A DNA stretch of 64,000 nt from Lyngbya aestuarii BL J (GCF_000478195.2 NZ_AUZM01000013.1:47422-111421); one strand, 5' to 3'; positions 27,685 to 37,097 are shown, counted from the first letter of the stretch. Program-made: numbers and translations. The notes: generated from the letters alone by a model not told the origin.

Positions 27685-28010
27685 ATCTCATCGCTTCTAG
27701 AGTAGTTTTAACACGCGATCGCTTTGATTCTCTCGGAATTGAGGCGATTATTTTTGGGGATCAACTTAATCTTTACAAAAGGGGGGGGTTTTGTAAAGCT
27801 GAACCCTTGAGTATCTTCACAAATCCCCTAGAAATGTAAAAAACAGGGGGTTGATTCCTGAATATTTTTAAAAACGCTGTAAATTGAGGCGACTGAAGTG
27901 AATATCAATTCACGAATCACGCTTGGGTACCCAACTCAAAAGTATTATTTGAAACAAAAAACATCTGGGTGTCTCTATGGTCACACTCAATTTTTGGAGA
28001 AACTTCTTAA
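27685..28010. other. Intergenic region between two PEP-CTERM genes
   Basis: Holds the palindromic TTTTGTAAAG elements (27771-27841), a perfect GTGAAT-ATCA-ATTCAC palindrome at 27898-27913, and the ribosome site TTTGGAGAAA before the next ATG. No coding sequence. Confidence 0.5.
27771..27841. promoter_or_regulatory. Tandem CTTTACAAAA...TTTTGTAAAG palindromes
   Basis: Copy 1 is perfect: CTTTACAAAA (27771-27780), eight G, TTTTGTAAAG (27789-27798). Copy 2 is degenerate: CTTCACAAAT (27815-27824), CCCCTA, GAAATGTAAA (27831-27840). Centres are about 43 bases apart, close to four helical turns. The AT-rich arms and lack of a T-run argue against a terminator. Confidence 0.5.
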
Positions 28011-28688
28011 ATGATCACTGCAAATTTCGTGAAAAAAGCTCTGATGGCGGCGACTGGTGCAACTGTTGTGACTCTCGCAGGAGGACAAGCTGCCGTTGCT
28101 GTTAGTATTAACTTCGGAGGTTCAAATCTTACTACTTCGTCAATCTCTGACACCGTTGGGGGTATTGGCTACACTGCGACTGGATTTTCCAGCAATGGTA
28201 ACGATCGCAATGTTGTACGACGTTCTAGCGGTTTAGGGGTTCAATTTTCAGGTGGACTCAGTTCGCTTGAAAATCCTCAAATTGATGGATTAGGGTTTGA
28301 CGAAACTCTGCGATTAAACTTTAATCAGATTGTTACTTTGACTTCAGCAAGCTTTTCGGGAGTTGGGGATTTTACTTTACCCCTTGTTGGCAGAATCAAT
28401 GATGAAGTTAGACTCATTGTTGATGGTGTTTTATTCAGTTCTGCTGATATTCCAGGCGGTAATTTTTTAGGTACTGATCAGGGAACTTTTACATCACTAA
28501 ATATCACGGGTAAAGTTTTCGATTTTACAGTGACAGATAATAACGATAGCTACTTCCTCAGTTCTATCGAAGTTGAACCTGTTCCCGAACCCTTTACCAT
28601 CTTGGGTTCTTTATCTGCTCTCGGCGCTGGAACTCTGATGAAAAAACAACACGACAAGCGTCAAAACAAAGTTAAGTCCGATGCCTAA
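28011..28688 (+). CDS. PEP-CTERM sorting-signal protein (exported)
   Basis: A 225-residue exported protein. The signal peptide covers about 1-33 (AATGATVVTLAGGQAAVAVS). The mature part is beta-rich, with no named domain recognised. The C-terminal sorting signal reads EPVPEPFTILGSLSALGAG then a basic MKKQHDKRQ tail. It lies immediately before the cyanoexosortase gene, with a terminator between, and is the most likely direct client. A tandem palindrome pair lies upstream and may control it. Confidence 0.88.
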   Translation: MITANFVKKALMAATGATVVTLAGGQAAVAVSINFGGSNLTTSSISDTVGGIGYTATGFSSNGNDRNVVRRSSGLGVQFSGGLSSLENPQIDGLGFDETLRLNFNQIVTLTSASFSGVGDFTLPLVGRINDEVRLIVDGVLFSSADIPGGNFLGTDQGTFTSLNITGKVFDFTVTDNNDSYFLSSIEVEPVPEPFTILGSLSALGAGTLMKKQHDKRQNKVKSDA

Positions 28689-28713
28689 TTGATTGATAAA
28701 ATCACCGGGAATA

Positions 28714-28747
28714 CCCCCTTCATCCTCTCTCTGTGAGGGGGTTTTCT
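28714..28747 (+). terminator. Terminator between PEP-CTERM and exosortase genes
   Basis: CCCCCT (28714-28719) pairs with AGGGGG (28736-28741), followed by TTTTCTT. It could partly uncouple the abundant client from the exosortase gene that starts 9 bases later. Confidence 0.7.
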
Positions 28748-28755
28748 TGGTATAA

Positions 28756-29634
28756 ATGCTGATGGCTATGAATGCAACTTATCCTGTATTATTTCAACGC
28801 CTCAAAACCTCTCCATTCTGGCTTTTAACCATTGGTTCCGGCTTAATGGCGATTCATCTGACGTTAGTTTGGAGAGCGGATAATCCTAATACAATCGGCA
28901 CCAGCATTTTATTTTGGTCTGCTGTTGCATCATTAGTTTGGCAAAGGCGCGATGACTTAAAACTCGAAAGCGGAGTATTTGCGAGTCTCGTTGGTTTTTT
29001 GCTAATTGCTGTTATTTTGATAAGAAGTGCTTCTATTCCTTTAGGGGGAAACTTCTTTGATTTGATTCCCGTTTTATCCGGTTTAGGACTGGGGTTACTC
29101 GCCTCTGGTTTTCGGGGATTAAAACAATATTGGACTGAGTTAGTCGCTTTATTTTTTATTGGCGCTCCTCGCCTGTTAGAACCCTGGATTGTTGATATTT
29201 CACCAATTACAGCAAAATTTTCTGCATTTATATTGTGGTATTCCGGTTTTGAAGCCAAACTTAATGGAGTATATATCAGTTTACCAACCGGAACTGTAGA
29301 AGTTTATCCGGGGTGTTCGGGTATCGAAACCATGATTCATTTGTCAGGTTTAGCGCTACTGTTTCTGCTGATGTTTCCAACCAATTGGATACAGAAAATT
29401 TTTGTACCAATCGTGGCTTTAAGTATAGGATTTTTGGTGAATGGATTTCGGGTGATGTTGTTGGCTATTTTAGTTGCACAGAATAATACAGAAGCTTTTG
29501 ATTATTGGCATCATCGCGATGGTTCATTTGTTTTTTCTATTATAGCTGTGTTGCTATTTGGGTTATTTTGCTGGTTTTTATTACAACAAAGTAATCAGGA
29601 ACCCCAAGAAAATAAAATAGAGGGTTATGAGTGA
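28756..29634 (+). CDS. crtA: Cyanoexosortase (probably type A)
   Basis: A 292-residue polytopic transpeptidase-like enzyme that processes PEP-CTERM proteins at the inner membrane. The exosortase catalytic residues are visible: Cys187 in YPGCSGIET, Arg232 in VNGFRVML, and His252 (or His253) in YWHHRDGS. About eight membrane helices. The overall pattern (LESGVFASLVGF, FRGLKQYW, SLPTGTVEVYPGCSG) fits cyanoexosortase A better than type B as I know them, but the subtype is from memory. It overlaps the next gene by one base (TGATG), so the two are translationally linked. Methionines at residues 3 and 5 are alternative starts. Confidence 0.85.
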   Translation: MLMAMNATYPVLFQRLKTSPFWLLTIGSGLMAIHLTLVWRADNPNTIGTSILFWSAVASLVWQRRDDLKLESGVFASLVGFLLIAVILIRSASIPLGGNFFDLIPVLSGLGLGLLASGFRGLKQYWTELVALFFIGAPRLLEPWIVDISPITAKFSAFILWYSGFEAKLNGVYISLPTGTVEVYPGCSGIETMIHLSGLALLFLLMFPTNWIQKIFVPIVALSIGFLVNGFRVMLLAILVAQNNTEAFDYWHHRDGSFVFSIIAVLLFGLFCWFLLQQSNQEPQENKIEGYE

Positions 29635-30287
29635 TGAAGTTTTGGCATCAACTGCGAACTCCTCTGTTAGCTTTTACGGGTAGCTTTGTAATCTTAGTTT
29701 TAGCCCGAGTTGTGTTTGCATCTTCTACTCAAACTCTCAGCAAAACAACTATAAATTTACCCGAAAAAGTGCCATTATCTGAGTGGAATAGCACGAGTTA
29801 TACTCTTGAAAAACCCGAGGAAGAATCCTTATTTAAGACGCCAGATCAACGCTATCAATATATTCAGAATGATCTGACTCTGAATATTGAAATGCGCTAT
29901 CTTCCCGGAGGAAATGTAGAGAGACTTGTTGAAAAATACCAGCTTTCCCCATCATTTCCTCTAGTACGTCAACAAGAAAACCTTGGTTTTTATGGGCTGT
30001 TCGTTGCTGAAAAACGAGCTTATCTCAGCGCTTGCATTAACCCGAAGGGAATTAGTACCTTTACCCGCAAACAATACAGTCAAAATCATTCTATTTATAC
30101 CCTAGAATGGAATCGCTTTATTCCCTGGTTTTTAGGACAAAAACAACTACGACAACGGGGTTGTTTGTGGGCAAACTTATCTATTCCTCTAGAAGATAAT
30201 TCTCCAGAAGCAGCTTATCAAGTCTTAGAGAAAGCTTGGTTTTCCTGGTATACATGGTGGTCTGCTAACTTTCCCAGTTTAAACTGA
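29634..30287 (+). CDS. Cyanoexosortase-system-associated protein
   Basis: A 217-residue protein with one N-terminal membrane segment (about 9-29), then a periplasmic domain without recognised catalytic motifs. Its size, single anchor and position directly after the exosortase, with a one-base TGATG overlap, match the cyanoexosortase-associated proteins, which are thought to assist client processing much like EpsI in proteobacterial EPS loci. The sequence alone shows only a beta-rich soluble part and a Trp-rich tail (WFSWYTWWSANF). An upstream in-frame GTG at 29631 would add one residue. Confidence 0.72.
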   Translation: MKFWHQLRTPLLAFTGSFVILVLARVVFASSTQTLSKTTINLPEKVPLSEWNSTSYTLEKPEEESLFKTPDQRYQYIQNDLTLNIEMRYLPGGNVERLVEKYQLSPSFPLVRQQENLGFYGLFVAEKRAYLSACINPKGISTFTRKQYSQNHSIYTLEWNRFIPWFLGQKQLRQRGCLWANLSIPLEDNSPEAAYQVLEKAWFSWYTWWSANFPSLN

Positions 30288-30336
30288 GAGGGTTTACGAT
30301 CTCATTTAGTCAACTTTTTATTTTTTCTTAGTAGCT

Positions 30337-31080
30337 ATGACTCAAGTTGATCATTCTTCTTCTAATCAATCTATAGAAGTTTTACGACGCTTTAATATTA
30401 GTCTTTTACGTTCTATTAATCTCGTTCGATGGGTAGGATATGGATTTATAGTTCTGAGTTTATTTGACGTAATCGATATCTTGTATCCGCCTGATTTTAT
30501 GAATCCTTCTTGGGAATTACAAACAATGGGACAGTTAGTAGAACGAGTAGCTGTTCCTCTCCTCGGTTTTGTCTTAATCTTTTTTGGTGAACGCAATTCC
30601 CGAGATCGTTGGGAAATTCCAGTTGTGAGTTTTTTATCTTGGTTGACTTTACTCTATGGAATTATATTTTTATTGCTGATTCCTTTGGGATTGTTTAATA
30701 CTTTGAGAATTGATCGTCAAGCCAATCAACAAATATCGACTCAGGTAAATCAAGTTCAAACTCAGATTAAACAAGTTAAAGATCAACTTAAAACGGTCAA
30801 TAATCCGGCAGAAATGGAAGATTTACTAAGTCAGATAAACCCTCAAGGAGGTGTCCCAGAAATTGACAGCTTTCAGCAATTTGAAGATATAAAAAATCGT
30901 CTATCAACGGTGGTAGAAAATAGCGATCAACAACTCACAACTCGAGCCAAACAAGCCCGTAGTACCCAACGCCAGAACCTGTTTAAGCGTTCAATTAAAT
31001 GGAATTTAGGGGCTTTGATTACCAGTGCTTTATTTATTAGTCTGTGGAAAGGAACAGTCTGGGCGAGACAAAAATGGTAA
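30337..31080 (+). CDS. HpsJ-like membrane protein
   Basis: A 247-residue protein resembling HpsJ, a component of the hormogonium polysaccharide locus of Nostoc. Membrane segments lie at about 29-47, 72-90 and 97-120. A coiled coil rich in Gln (IDRQANQQISTQVNQVQTQI and on, about 127-165) follows, with a last hydrophobic stretch at about 223-241. It is 49 bases after the exosortase-associated gene and probably in the same operon. It links the exosortase module to polysaccharide export, but the molecular role of HpsJ is not established. Confidence 0.75.
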   Translation: MTQVDHSSSNQSIEVLRRFNISLLRSINLVRWVGYGFIVLSLFDVIDILYPPDFMNPSWELQTMGQLVERVAVPLLGFVLIFFGERNSRDRWEIPVVSFLSWLTLLYGIIFLLLIPLGLFNTLRIDRQANQQISTQVNQVQTQIKQVKDQLKTVNNPAEMEDLLSQINPQGGVPEIDSFQQFEDIKNRLSTVVENSDQQLTTRAKQARSTQRQNLFKRSIKWNLGALITSALFISLWKGTVWARQKW

Positions 31081-31211
31081 TTTTATCATAATCTAGCCAT
31101 AAAAAATAGCACTAAATAGCAAATTTTGTCTACTTGCCATTTCAGATAAAGTTCGATGAAATAAAGATAAAAAGTTGTAGCGATTTCCGATAAAATCTCT
31201 ACTCATTTGGG

Positions 31212-31976
31212 TTAAGAGTTTGTTTTTCTTTCGATTAACCGAATTGACAGCAAAATCTCTGCTAAAGTTCGTTGAAAAGCATAATAAAATCCTGCCCAAC
31301 CATCCAAAATTCCACCTTTAAAAATTAAGCAATAAAAAAGAATAATCAGAGGAGAAAAAATAATTTTTTGTCGGATGCGATCACTCAAACTTAATTCTGA
31401 TGCAGGTGTTTCTTGAAGTTTTTTGGCTTCGATAATCATGTAGCGATCTTGCGCCCACAGCCAACGACTAAGAGACTTGCGATCATCGTGATTAATATAA
31501 GAAGATAACATTCCTGAGTTACCTTGAACTTTTAATAATTGTGTATGTCCATCATCAATATAAACGCCTTTTTCTCGTTTAAATAAAACCTCTCGGGGCG
31601 GAAGTATCGTTCCTCGCAGTGGTTGACCAAAAACACAGTATCTAAATCGCACAAAATAACTATCAAATTGAGTCTTGAGAGAAAGCATTTTGATTTCCTC
31701 TATCAGTTCATCTGTTAACTGATAATCCGCATCGAGAGACAAAACCCATTCTGAGGTGACTTGTTCTAAACCATAGTTCCATTGATTAGTATGAGTATCA
31801 AACTCTCGTTGGAATATCTCAATTTGAGGATAAGACTTCAATATTTCTAAGGTTGAGTCGGTACTGTAGCTATCAATAACTACAATTCGTTTAGCCCAAG
31901 TAAGCTGTTTAAGGGTGCGATCAATGTTGGGAGACTCGTTGTAAGTGAGAATTAGGGGTGTTATTTTTTCTAGCAT
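31212..31976 (-). CDS. Family 2 glycosyltransferase, WaaE/KdtX-like
   Basis: A 254-residue GT-A enzyme: LILTYNE at 8-14, VIDSYSTDSTLEI at 33-45, and the metal-binding LDAD at 81-84. The pattern after it (RGTILPPREVLFKREKGVY) resembles the WaaE/KdtX branch of LPS-core beta-glucosyltransferases. Last of the minus-strand array of 24 genes, 57 bases after the preceding GT4. No TCCGGA in that gap, so it is probably co-transcribed. It converges with the HpsJ-like gene. Donor sugar unknown. Confidence 0.85.
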   Translation of the reverse strand: MLEKITPLILTYNESPNIDRTLKQLTWAKRIVVIDSYSTDSTLEILKSYPQIEIFQREFDTHTNQWNYGLEQVTSEWVLSLDADYQLTDELIEEIKMLSLKTQFDSYFVRFRYCVFGQPLRGTILPPREVLFKREKGVYIDDGHTQLLKVQGNSGMLSSYINHDDRKSLSRWLWAQDRYMIIEAKKLQETPASELSLSDRIRQKIIFSPLIILFYCLIFKGGILDGWAGFYYAFQRTLAEILLSIRLIERKTNS

Positions 31977-32033
31977 AAAATCGGTATTTATTTGATATAA
32001 TTTAGTTTGAAATATATAACATCAATCTCTCTA

Positions 32034-33164
32034 TTAATTGATTAATTCCGCAAAATCATCTAGATATACTTTTGCAATCTGTTCATAGCTATAGTGCTGG
32101 GCTTTCTTCGCCACATTTTGCCCAATGTTCATCGTTTGTTCCCAATTTTGAATAGCTAAGGTAAATTTTTCAGCCAGATTTTGTACAGCGTGATCACTAC
32201 GATGATCGAAAAAGTAGCCGTCAATTCCGTCTTGAATATAATCTTCAAAACAAGCAAGATTAGAAATAATAGGAACTAAACCTGTTGCCATTGCTTCAAG
32301 AGGTGCAACGGGAAAAGCTTCTCCTTTTTCGGCGAGAGAAGGATAGCAAAATAAGTCAGCCGAACGATAAGTATTAGCAAGTTTACAAGGATCAAAAATC
32401 GGATCAACAAAATCAATTGGTAAACCTTGAGCTTTAGTTTTAAGTATGCGGAAATATTCTTCTCCTCCACCTCCTTGAGTTCCTTTTATGGGGCCGACGA
32501 TCTTTAAACGAACTTGGAAATTTTTTTGAACTAAAATACTAAAAGCATCTATAAGAAGATGAATTCCTTTTTCAGGATGAACTCGACCAACATATAGAAT
32601 TATTTTTTCCGTTCGATTAAGTTGAGGAGAAGTTGAAGGCGAAAAGATAGAAGTATCAATCGGGTTTGGAATGATTCGCATTCGAGGAATAGCGGCTGGA
32701 TATTCTTGGGCAATTCCCTGTTGAATAACACGAGATAAAGCCACAAACCGCGTTACACCCGTGTATAAACCTAAACGATATTGACCTTTGGGAAAACGAC
32801 CTGCATGAATGACAATTTTACCTGCGTCTGGACGAAAAGTAGCGGCAAAAGCAGGCAACCAAAAATCATTAATAATTAGAATATCTGCCGAAGGTAAAGT
32901 CGGAAATGTTGTAAAACCATAAGCAAAATCTTTAACTAAATCTAGATAAATATTTGTGCTTTGAGGAAGTCCACCTCGACGAATATAGGTGACTTTATTC
33001 CTGATTTCTTGATTGGGTTGACCTGGATAAGAACGACAGAGAATTTTAACCTGATGACCTTGAGTTGCAAAAGATTCTGCTAAACCTTGCCAAATTCTTC
33101 CTGTTGAACCTCCTTGCAAGGCTGGAACAGGAAGCCAAGGGCCTGTTACAATAGTAATTCGCAT
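32034..33164 (-). CDS. Family 4 glycosyltransferase
   Basis: A 376-residue GT-B enzyme. The N-terminus has VTGPWLPVPALQGGSTGRIW; the nucleotide-sugar domain has ILYVGRVHPEKGIHLLIDAF and AFPVAPLEAMATGLVPIIS with the terminal Glu of the usual E-x7-E pair. Retaining GT4 mechanism, acceptor unknown. It heads a likely transcription unit: a 108-base gap with TCCGGA 80 bases before the ATG precedes it. Confidence 0.87.
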   Translation of the reverse strand: MRITIVTGPWLPVPALQGGSTGRIWQGLAESFATQGHQVKILCRSYPGQPNQEIRNKVTYIRRGGLPQSTNIYLDLVKDFAYGFTTFPTLPSADILIINDFWLPAFAATFRPDAGKIVIHAGRFPKGQYRLGLYTGVTRFVALSRVIQQGIAQEYPAAIPRMRIIPNPIDTSIFSPSTSPQLNRTEKIILYVGRVHPEKGIHLLIDAFSILVQKNFQVRLKIVGPIKGTQGGGGEEYFRILKTKAQGLPIDFVDPIFDPCKLANTYRSADLFCYPSLAEKGEAFPVAPLEAMATGLVPIISNLACFEDYIQDGIDGYFFDHRSDHAVQNLAEKFTLAIQNWEQTMNIGQNVAKKAQHYSYEQIAKVYLDDFAELIN

Positions 33165-33244
33165 GAAAGTCGGTTAATTTAGGGTAACTTCAGGGCTGTG
33201 AAATACTCATGTTCCAACCCTTTCTTCCAGCGTTAAACGAGATA

Positions 33245-33250
33245 TCCGGA
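33245..33250 (-). promoter_or_regulatory. TCCGGA site upstream of GT4 gene at 32034
   Basis: Palindrome in the 108-base gap, 80 bases before the ATG at 33164. Confidence 0.4.
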
Positions 33251-33272
33251 GTGATTGATGATTTCAATATAG

Positions 33273-34496
33273 TTAATATAAATGAATACTACTGGGATAA
33301 TTATCTTCTCCTAATATCCAGTGATAAACTTTTGACATTTCCTCAGCAATTACACCCCAAGAATATTTTTTCTCAACCATTATTCGTCCTTTATCTCCCA
33401 TTTCTTGACGTTCTTTATCAGACAAGTTTATGGCTTCAAGTAAAGCTTCTTTTAATGCTTTTTGGTTATCGTCAATCCACCAACCACAATGGTATTCAAC
33501 TAAATCTTTCCAAGGCGCACCTTTAGTTGTGATAGCAGGAATACCATAAGCGAGAGACTCAGCAATAGCAATTCCAAAGTTTTCTGAATGAGTCGGTAGA
33601 ACAAATAAATTAGATTGACTGAGAGCAGCGACTTTCAGTTCTCCTGATAGCATTCCTGTAAATGTAACTTTTTCTGTTAGTTGTAACTGAGTTGTTAAAG
33701 ATTCAAGTTTTGCTTGATAATAAATTAAATCTGGCCCAGCAATAATTAAGTGCCAATTGGGAAATTGATTGACTAAGGATTGCCAAACATAGAGAAGATT
33801 ATCTATTCCCTTTTTGGGATGTAATCTTGATAAAAAGAGTAACCATTTTTTGTTATTAAGTTTGGGGAAAGCTTGAATTAAGACTTCTCGCTTGGGTAAG
33901 TTAGAAAGTGATGGAATTGTGATTCCATTAGGAATTAATGCTATGGGTTGTTTATAACCAAGTCGGCGAATTGACTGTACTTCTTCATCTGAAGTCGCGT
34001 GAAAAGCAGTTGCACTCTTTAGATTTTTACGTTCATATAAAATCCAAGCTAATCTTTTTTTGTACCAACTATGTTTGAGTGACCAAGATTCTAACATTCC
34101 TCGGGGAGAAATAACGAGAGGTAATCGATTAATCACAGCAGCTTGACGAGCATAAATATTAGGAAACATCCATAATCCGTGATTATGAATTAGATCGATT
34201 TCGGCAGAAGCAAGTTGCTCAAGATGTTGATAAGCACTAGGTTGAAAACCTCGCAAATATCGAGCAACTGGAGTCGCATTATAGCTATGAAGTGTAACTC
34301 CATTTGTTGCAAGTTGATGACCAACTTTTTGATAGTTTAAGGTAAACAAGTGAGGAAATATTTGCTGTTTAGATAAAGCTTGAGTTAAATGGGTAACTGA
34401 ATAAGCTGGCCCTCCAACTTCTTCATTAATACTGGCAACAACGTGACAAATATGAGGATAACAGTTTTGAGGTTTGATGGCTAATTTTTGAGACAT
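33273..34496 (-). CDS. Family 4 glycosyltransferase (paralogue of gene at 35724)
   Basis: A 407-residue GT-B enzyme. ATG 34496 is preferred: AGGA lies about 9 bases upstream, while the longer frame starting at 34556 would overlap the previous gene by 43 bases. N-terminal motif ICHVVASINEEVGGPAYSVT; donor-site E-x7-E in ENFGIAIAESLAYGIP; then TTKGAPWKDL. It is strikingly like the gene at 35724, sharing IDLIHNHGLWMFPN and the C-terminal SIH ending, so the two are duplicates separated by one unrelated GT4. Acceptors may differ. Confidence 0.88.
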   Translation of the reverse strand: MSQKLAIKPQNCYPHICHVVASINEEVGGPAYSVTHLTQALSKQQIFPHLFTLNYQKVGHQLATNGVTLHSYNATPVARYLRGFQPSAYQHLEQLASAEIDLIHNHGLWMFPNIYARQAAVINRLPLVISPRGMLESWSLKHSWYKKRLAWILYERKNLKSATAFHATSDEEVQSIRRLGYKQPIALIPNGITIPSLSNLPKREVLIQAFPKLNNKKWLLFLSRLHPKKGIDNLLYVWQSLVNQFPNWHLIIAGPDLIYYQAKLESLTTQLQLTEKVTFTGMLSGELKVAALSQSNLFVLPTHSENFGIAIAESLAYGIPAITTKGAPWKDLVEYHCGWWIDDNQKALKEALLEAINLSDKERQEMGDKGRIMVEKKYSWGVIAEEMSKVYHWILGEDNYPSSIHLY

Positions 34497-34513
34497 TTCA
34501 GATGATCCTGTAT

Positions 34514-35671
34514 TTAGATAAAGTTTAAAAAATCGCCAATAGATTGATTTAAGCAAGCTTTAAACTGCTCGAATCCATAAATTTCAATGACTTTTTTTCG
34601 TAGTTTTTCGGATTGATACATTAGAGGAAGTGGATAGGTATGTTGTAAGATTTTAACTAATGTTTTAGTGATTTCTTTGGTATCATCTGGATTAACTAAA
34701 GCTCCTAATTTACCTTGATATAAAGCATCAGTTGCACCATCTTGATTGCCTGCTAAGACTGGTTTTCCACAAGCCAAAGCTTCTAAAAAAACAATACCAA
34801 AGCCTTCAAGTTTACTCGGCATTGCAAACACGTCACAAAGATTATAATGATCACAAAGTTCTGAATCAGGAACAAATCCAGCGAGTGTAACACAGTCTTG
34901 AAGTTGATGTTGAGCAATTGATTTTTCTAGGCGAGATCGGTCGTCCCCTTTACCTGCAATAATATAATGAATATTAGGTATAACTTGACGAATTTGCGGT
35001 AATACTTCTAAAATTTTGTCGTAACCTCGGTAGGATTCCTGACTGACTAAACGATTAACAGTTAGTATAATTGGCTGTTCTGGTTGGAGTTTATATCGCT
35101 CTAATAGATAAGAAGGCTTGCTAGAAATTTTAAATCGATTGCTATCGAATGTATTTGGTAAAAGTGAGAGTTTTTTGGGGTCGAGATGTTGTTCTTGAAT
35201 TAAGCGATTACGTGTGTAGTTGCTAACACAGAGAATTTTATCAGCATTATGAAGTGCTTTTTGTCGAGCAGGACTTTGAATATTCCATGCTTCTATTCCA
35301 TGTGCTATTGTCCAATATGGAATACCTCGTAGTCGTTTTAAATAGTCAGCCGCTATGGTAAAGTTCAGATGAGTGCTAATAATCAGATCAGGATTTTGTA
35401 AAATTCCACTACTCAGTATTTGACTAACAAAAGTTGCAGTTCTAACTTTCAATGGCCATGTTCCTGAAAAGTGGAAGTTAGTATTTTTATCAAAAGCCTG
35501 TTTGTCAGAAACGTGAGTATCATGCTTTAAAAAAACATCATATTTTATCGGGCGATTAATATTTTGTAAAGCCTCTAAAAAAAATGATGAATAAACTTGA
35601 ATACCTCCTTTAAATTCAAACATATTAGGAAGCCAAAGATGAATTTTATTAAACTTGTTATTTGTAGACAT
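34514..35671 (-). CDS. Family 4 glycosyltransferase
   Basis: A 385-residue GT-B enzyme. The N-terminal domain has MFEFKGGIQVYSSFFLEAL, the hinge ILTVNRLVSQESYRGYDKI, and the donor site EGFGIVFLEALACGKPVLAG with the E-x7-E pair. The start-to-stop gap to the next gene is 17 bases, so it is in a tight operon. Specificity is not readable from sequence. Confidence 0.87.
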   Translation of the reverse strand: MSTNNKFNKIHLWLPNMFEFKGGIQVYSSFFLEALQNINRPIKYDVFLKHDTHVSDKQAFDKNTNFHFSGTWPLKVRTATFVSQILSSGILQNPDLIISTHLNFTIAADYLKRLRGIPYWTIAHGIEAWNIQSPARQKALHNADKILCVSNYTRNRLIQEQHLDPKKLSLLPNTFDSNRFKISSKPSYLLERYKLQPEQPIILTVNRLVSQESYRGYDKILEVLPQIRQVIPNIHYIIAGKGDDRSRLEKSIAQHQLQDCVTLAGFVPDSELCDHYNLCDVFAMPSKLEGFGIVFLEALACGKPVLAGNQDGATDALYQGKLGALVNPDDTKEITKTLVKILQHTYPLPLMYQSEKLRKKVIEIYGFEQFKACLNQSIGDFLNFI

Positions 35672-35723
35672 AGAGCGGTTATCAAATCAAAAAATTAACT
35701 TTATTTTTTTAGAAATAAAATTT

Positions 35724-36968
35724 TTAAAAATGGATAGAATTGGGCGGGTTATATCCTCGGATAATCCATTGATATACTTTTGACATTTCTTGAGCAATTG
35801 AGTCCCAAGAATATTGGGTTTTGACTAAATTTCTTCCCTTTAATCCCATTGCTTGACGTTCTTGATCTGAGAGTTGCATGGCTTCAGTTAAAGCAGCCGC
35901 AAGTGTAGGTCGTGTGTTTTCAATCCACCAACCACAGTCATAGGTTAATAAGTCTTCCCAGGGCGCACCTTTAGTTGTAATGACTGGAACTCCATAGGCT
36001 AAAGCTTCAGCGATCGCAATACCAAAATTTTCAGAATAGGTTGGTAATACGAATAAATTAGCATTAGATAATGCAGTCTTTTTTTTATCTGCTGAAAGCA
36101 TCCCTGTAAATGTGACACGCTGCTGAACTCCTAACTCTGCGACTAATAGTTCTAGTTTTGTTTGATATCCTAATGAATCAGGCCCAGCAATAATTAAATG
36201 CCAATCGTCGAAAATTTCTGAGATTATATTCCATGTTAATAAGAGATTATATACTCCTTTTTTTGGGTGTATTCTTGATAAGAAAAGTAACCATTTTTTG
36301 TTTTTTAGCTCTGGAAAATCTTGAGTCAGGATCTCTCGATCATATTTAATGATTGGATCTTCAAATTCTACTCCATTGGGAATAATTGCAATAGGTTGTC
36401 GAAATCCTAAACTCCGAATTGCTAATAATTCTTCAAAAGAGGTCGCATGAAAAACTGTAGCACTTAATAAATTTTTGTATTCATATAAGAACCAAGCTAT
36501 ACACTTTTTAAAATGATGAAATTTGATAGACCACGAACTCAGCATTCCATGAGTTGAAATGACAAAAGGTAATTGATGTTTCAGGGCAGATTGACGTGCA
36601 TAAAGATTGGGAAACATCCACAAACCATGATTGTGAATTAAATCCAATTCTGTTGCTGCCAATTCCCAGAGCGCACGACTGGCTACTGGATGAAGTCCTC
36701 GAATATAGCGAGCAATTCGGTTAGCACGATAGCTATGAACTTTAACTCCAGGTGTTGTAACTTGTTGACCACATTGTTGATAATCTAAGGTAAATAAATA
36801 AGAACATATTCCCTGATTAGCAAGAACTTCAGCAAGACTTGTAACGGCAAAAGCAGTGCCGCCTGTCTGCTCATTGATACTAGCAACAACTTGACAAATC
36901 CGGAGTGGGTTTGTATGACTTGAAATGAATGGTAAGGGTTGATAACGAGTGTTATTATCAAATGTCAT
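35724..36968 (-). CDS. Family 4 glycosyltransferase (paralogue of gene at 33273)
   Basis: A 414-residue GT-B enzyme and duplicate of the gene at 33273: ICQVVASINEQTGGTAFAVT, IDLIHNHGLWMFPN-like LDLIHNHGLWMFPNLYARQ, LSRIHPKKGVYNLL, and ENFGIAIAEALAYGVP. The shared C-terminal ending (PPNSIHF against YPSSIHLY) shows the similarity is end to end. It heads a likely transcription unit behind a 129-base gap with TCCGGA 73 bases before the ATG. Confidence 0.88.
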   Translation of the reverse strand: MTFDNNTRYQPLPFISSHTNPLRICQVVASINEQTGGTAFAVTSLAEVLANQGICSYLFTLDYQQCGQQVTTPGVKVHSYRANRIARYIRGLHPVASRALWELAATELDLIHNHGLWMFPNLYARQSALKHQLPFVISTHGMLSSWSIKFHHFKKCIAWFLYEYKNLLSATVFHATSFEELLAIRSLGFRQPIAIIPNGVEFEDPIIKYDREILTQDFPELKNKKWLLFLSRIHPKKGVYNLLLTWNIISEIFDDWHLIIAGPDSLGYQTKLELLVAELGVQQRVTFTGMLSADKKKTALSNANLFVLPTYSENFGIAIAEALAYGVPVITTKGAPWEDLLTYDCGWWIENTRPTLAAALTEAMQLSDQERQAMGLKGRNLVKTQYSWDSIAQEMSKVYQWIIRGYNPPNSIHF

Positions 36969-37041
36969 ACAAATTTTAGGAAAACTGTAAAAAATCCAAA
37001 AATAGTAGATACTTAATAAAATACAGAACTTTTTAGGTTGA

Positions 37042-37047
37042 TCCGGA
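37042..37047 (-). promoter_or_regulatory. TCCGGA site upstream of GT4 gene at 35724
   Basis: Palindrome in the 129-base gap, 73 bases before the ATG at 36968. Confidence 0.4.
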
Positions 37048-37097
37048 ACTAAAAGTTTGATTTGATGTAATTTTTATATTTGAACTATAATTAAATT

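Noticed and set aside
27771..27798. Perfect palindrome read as a terminator
   Set aside because: Arms are AT-rich and no T-run follows; related copies occur in regulatory regions elsewhere in the locus.
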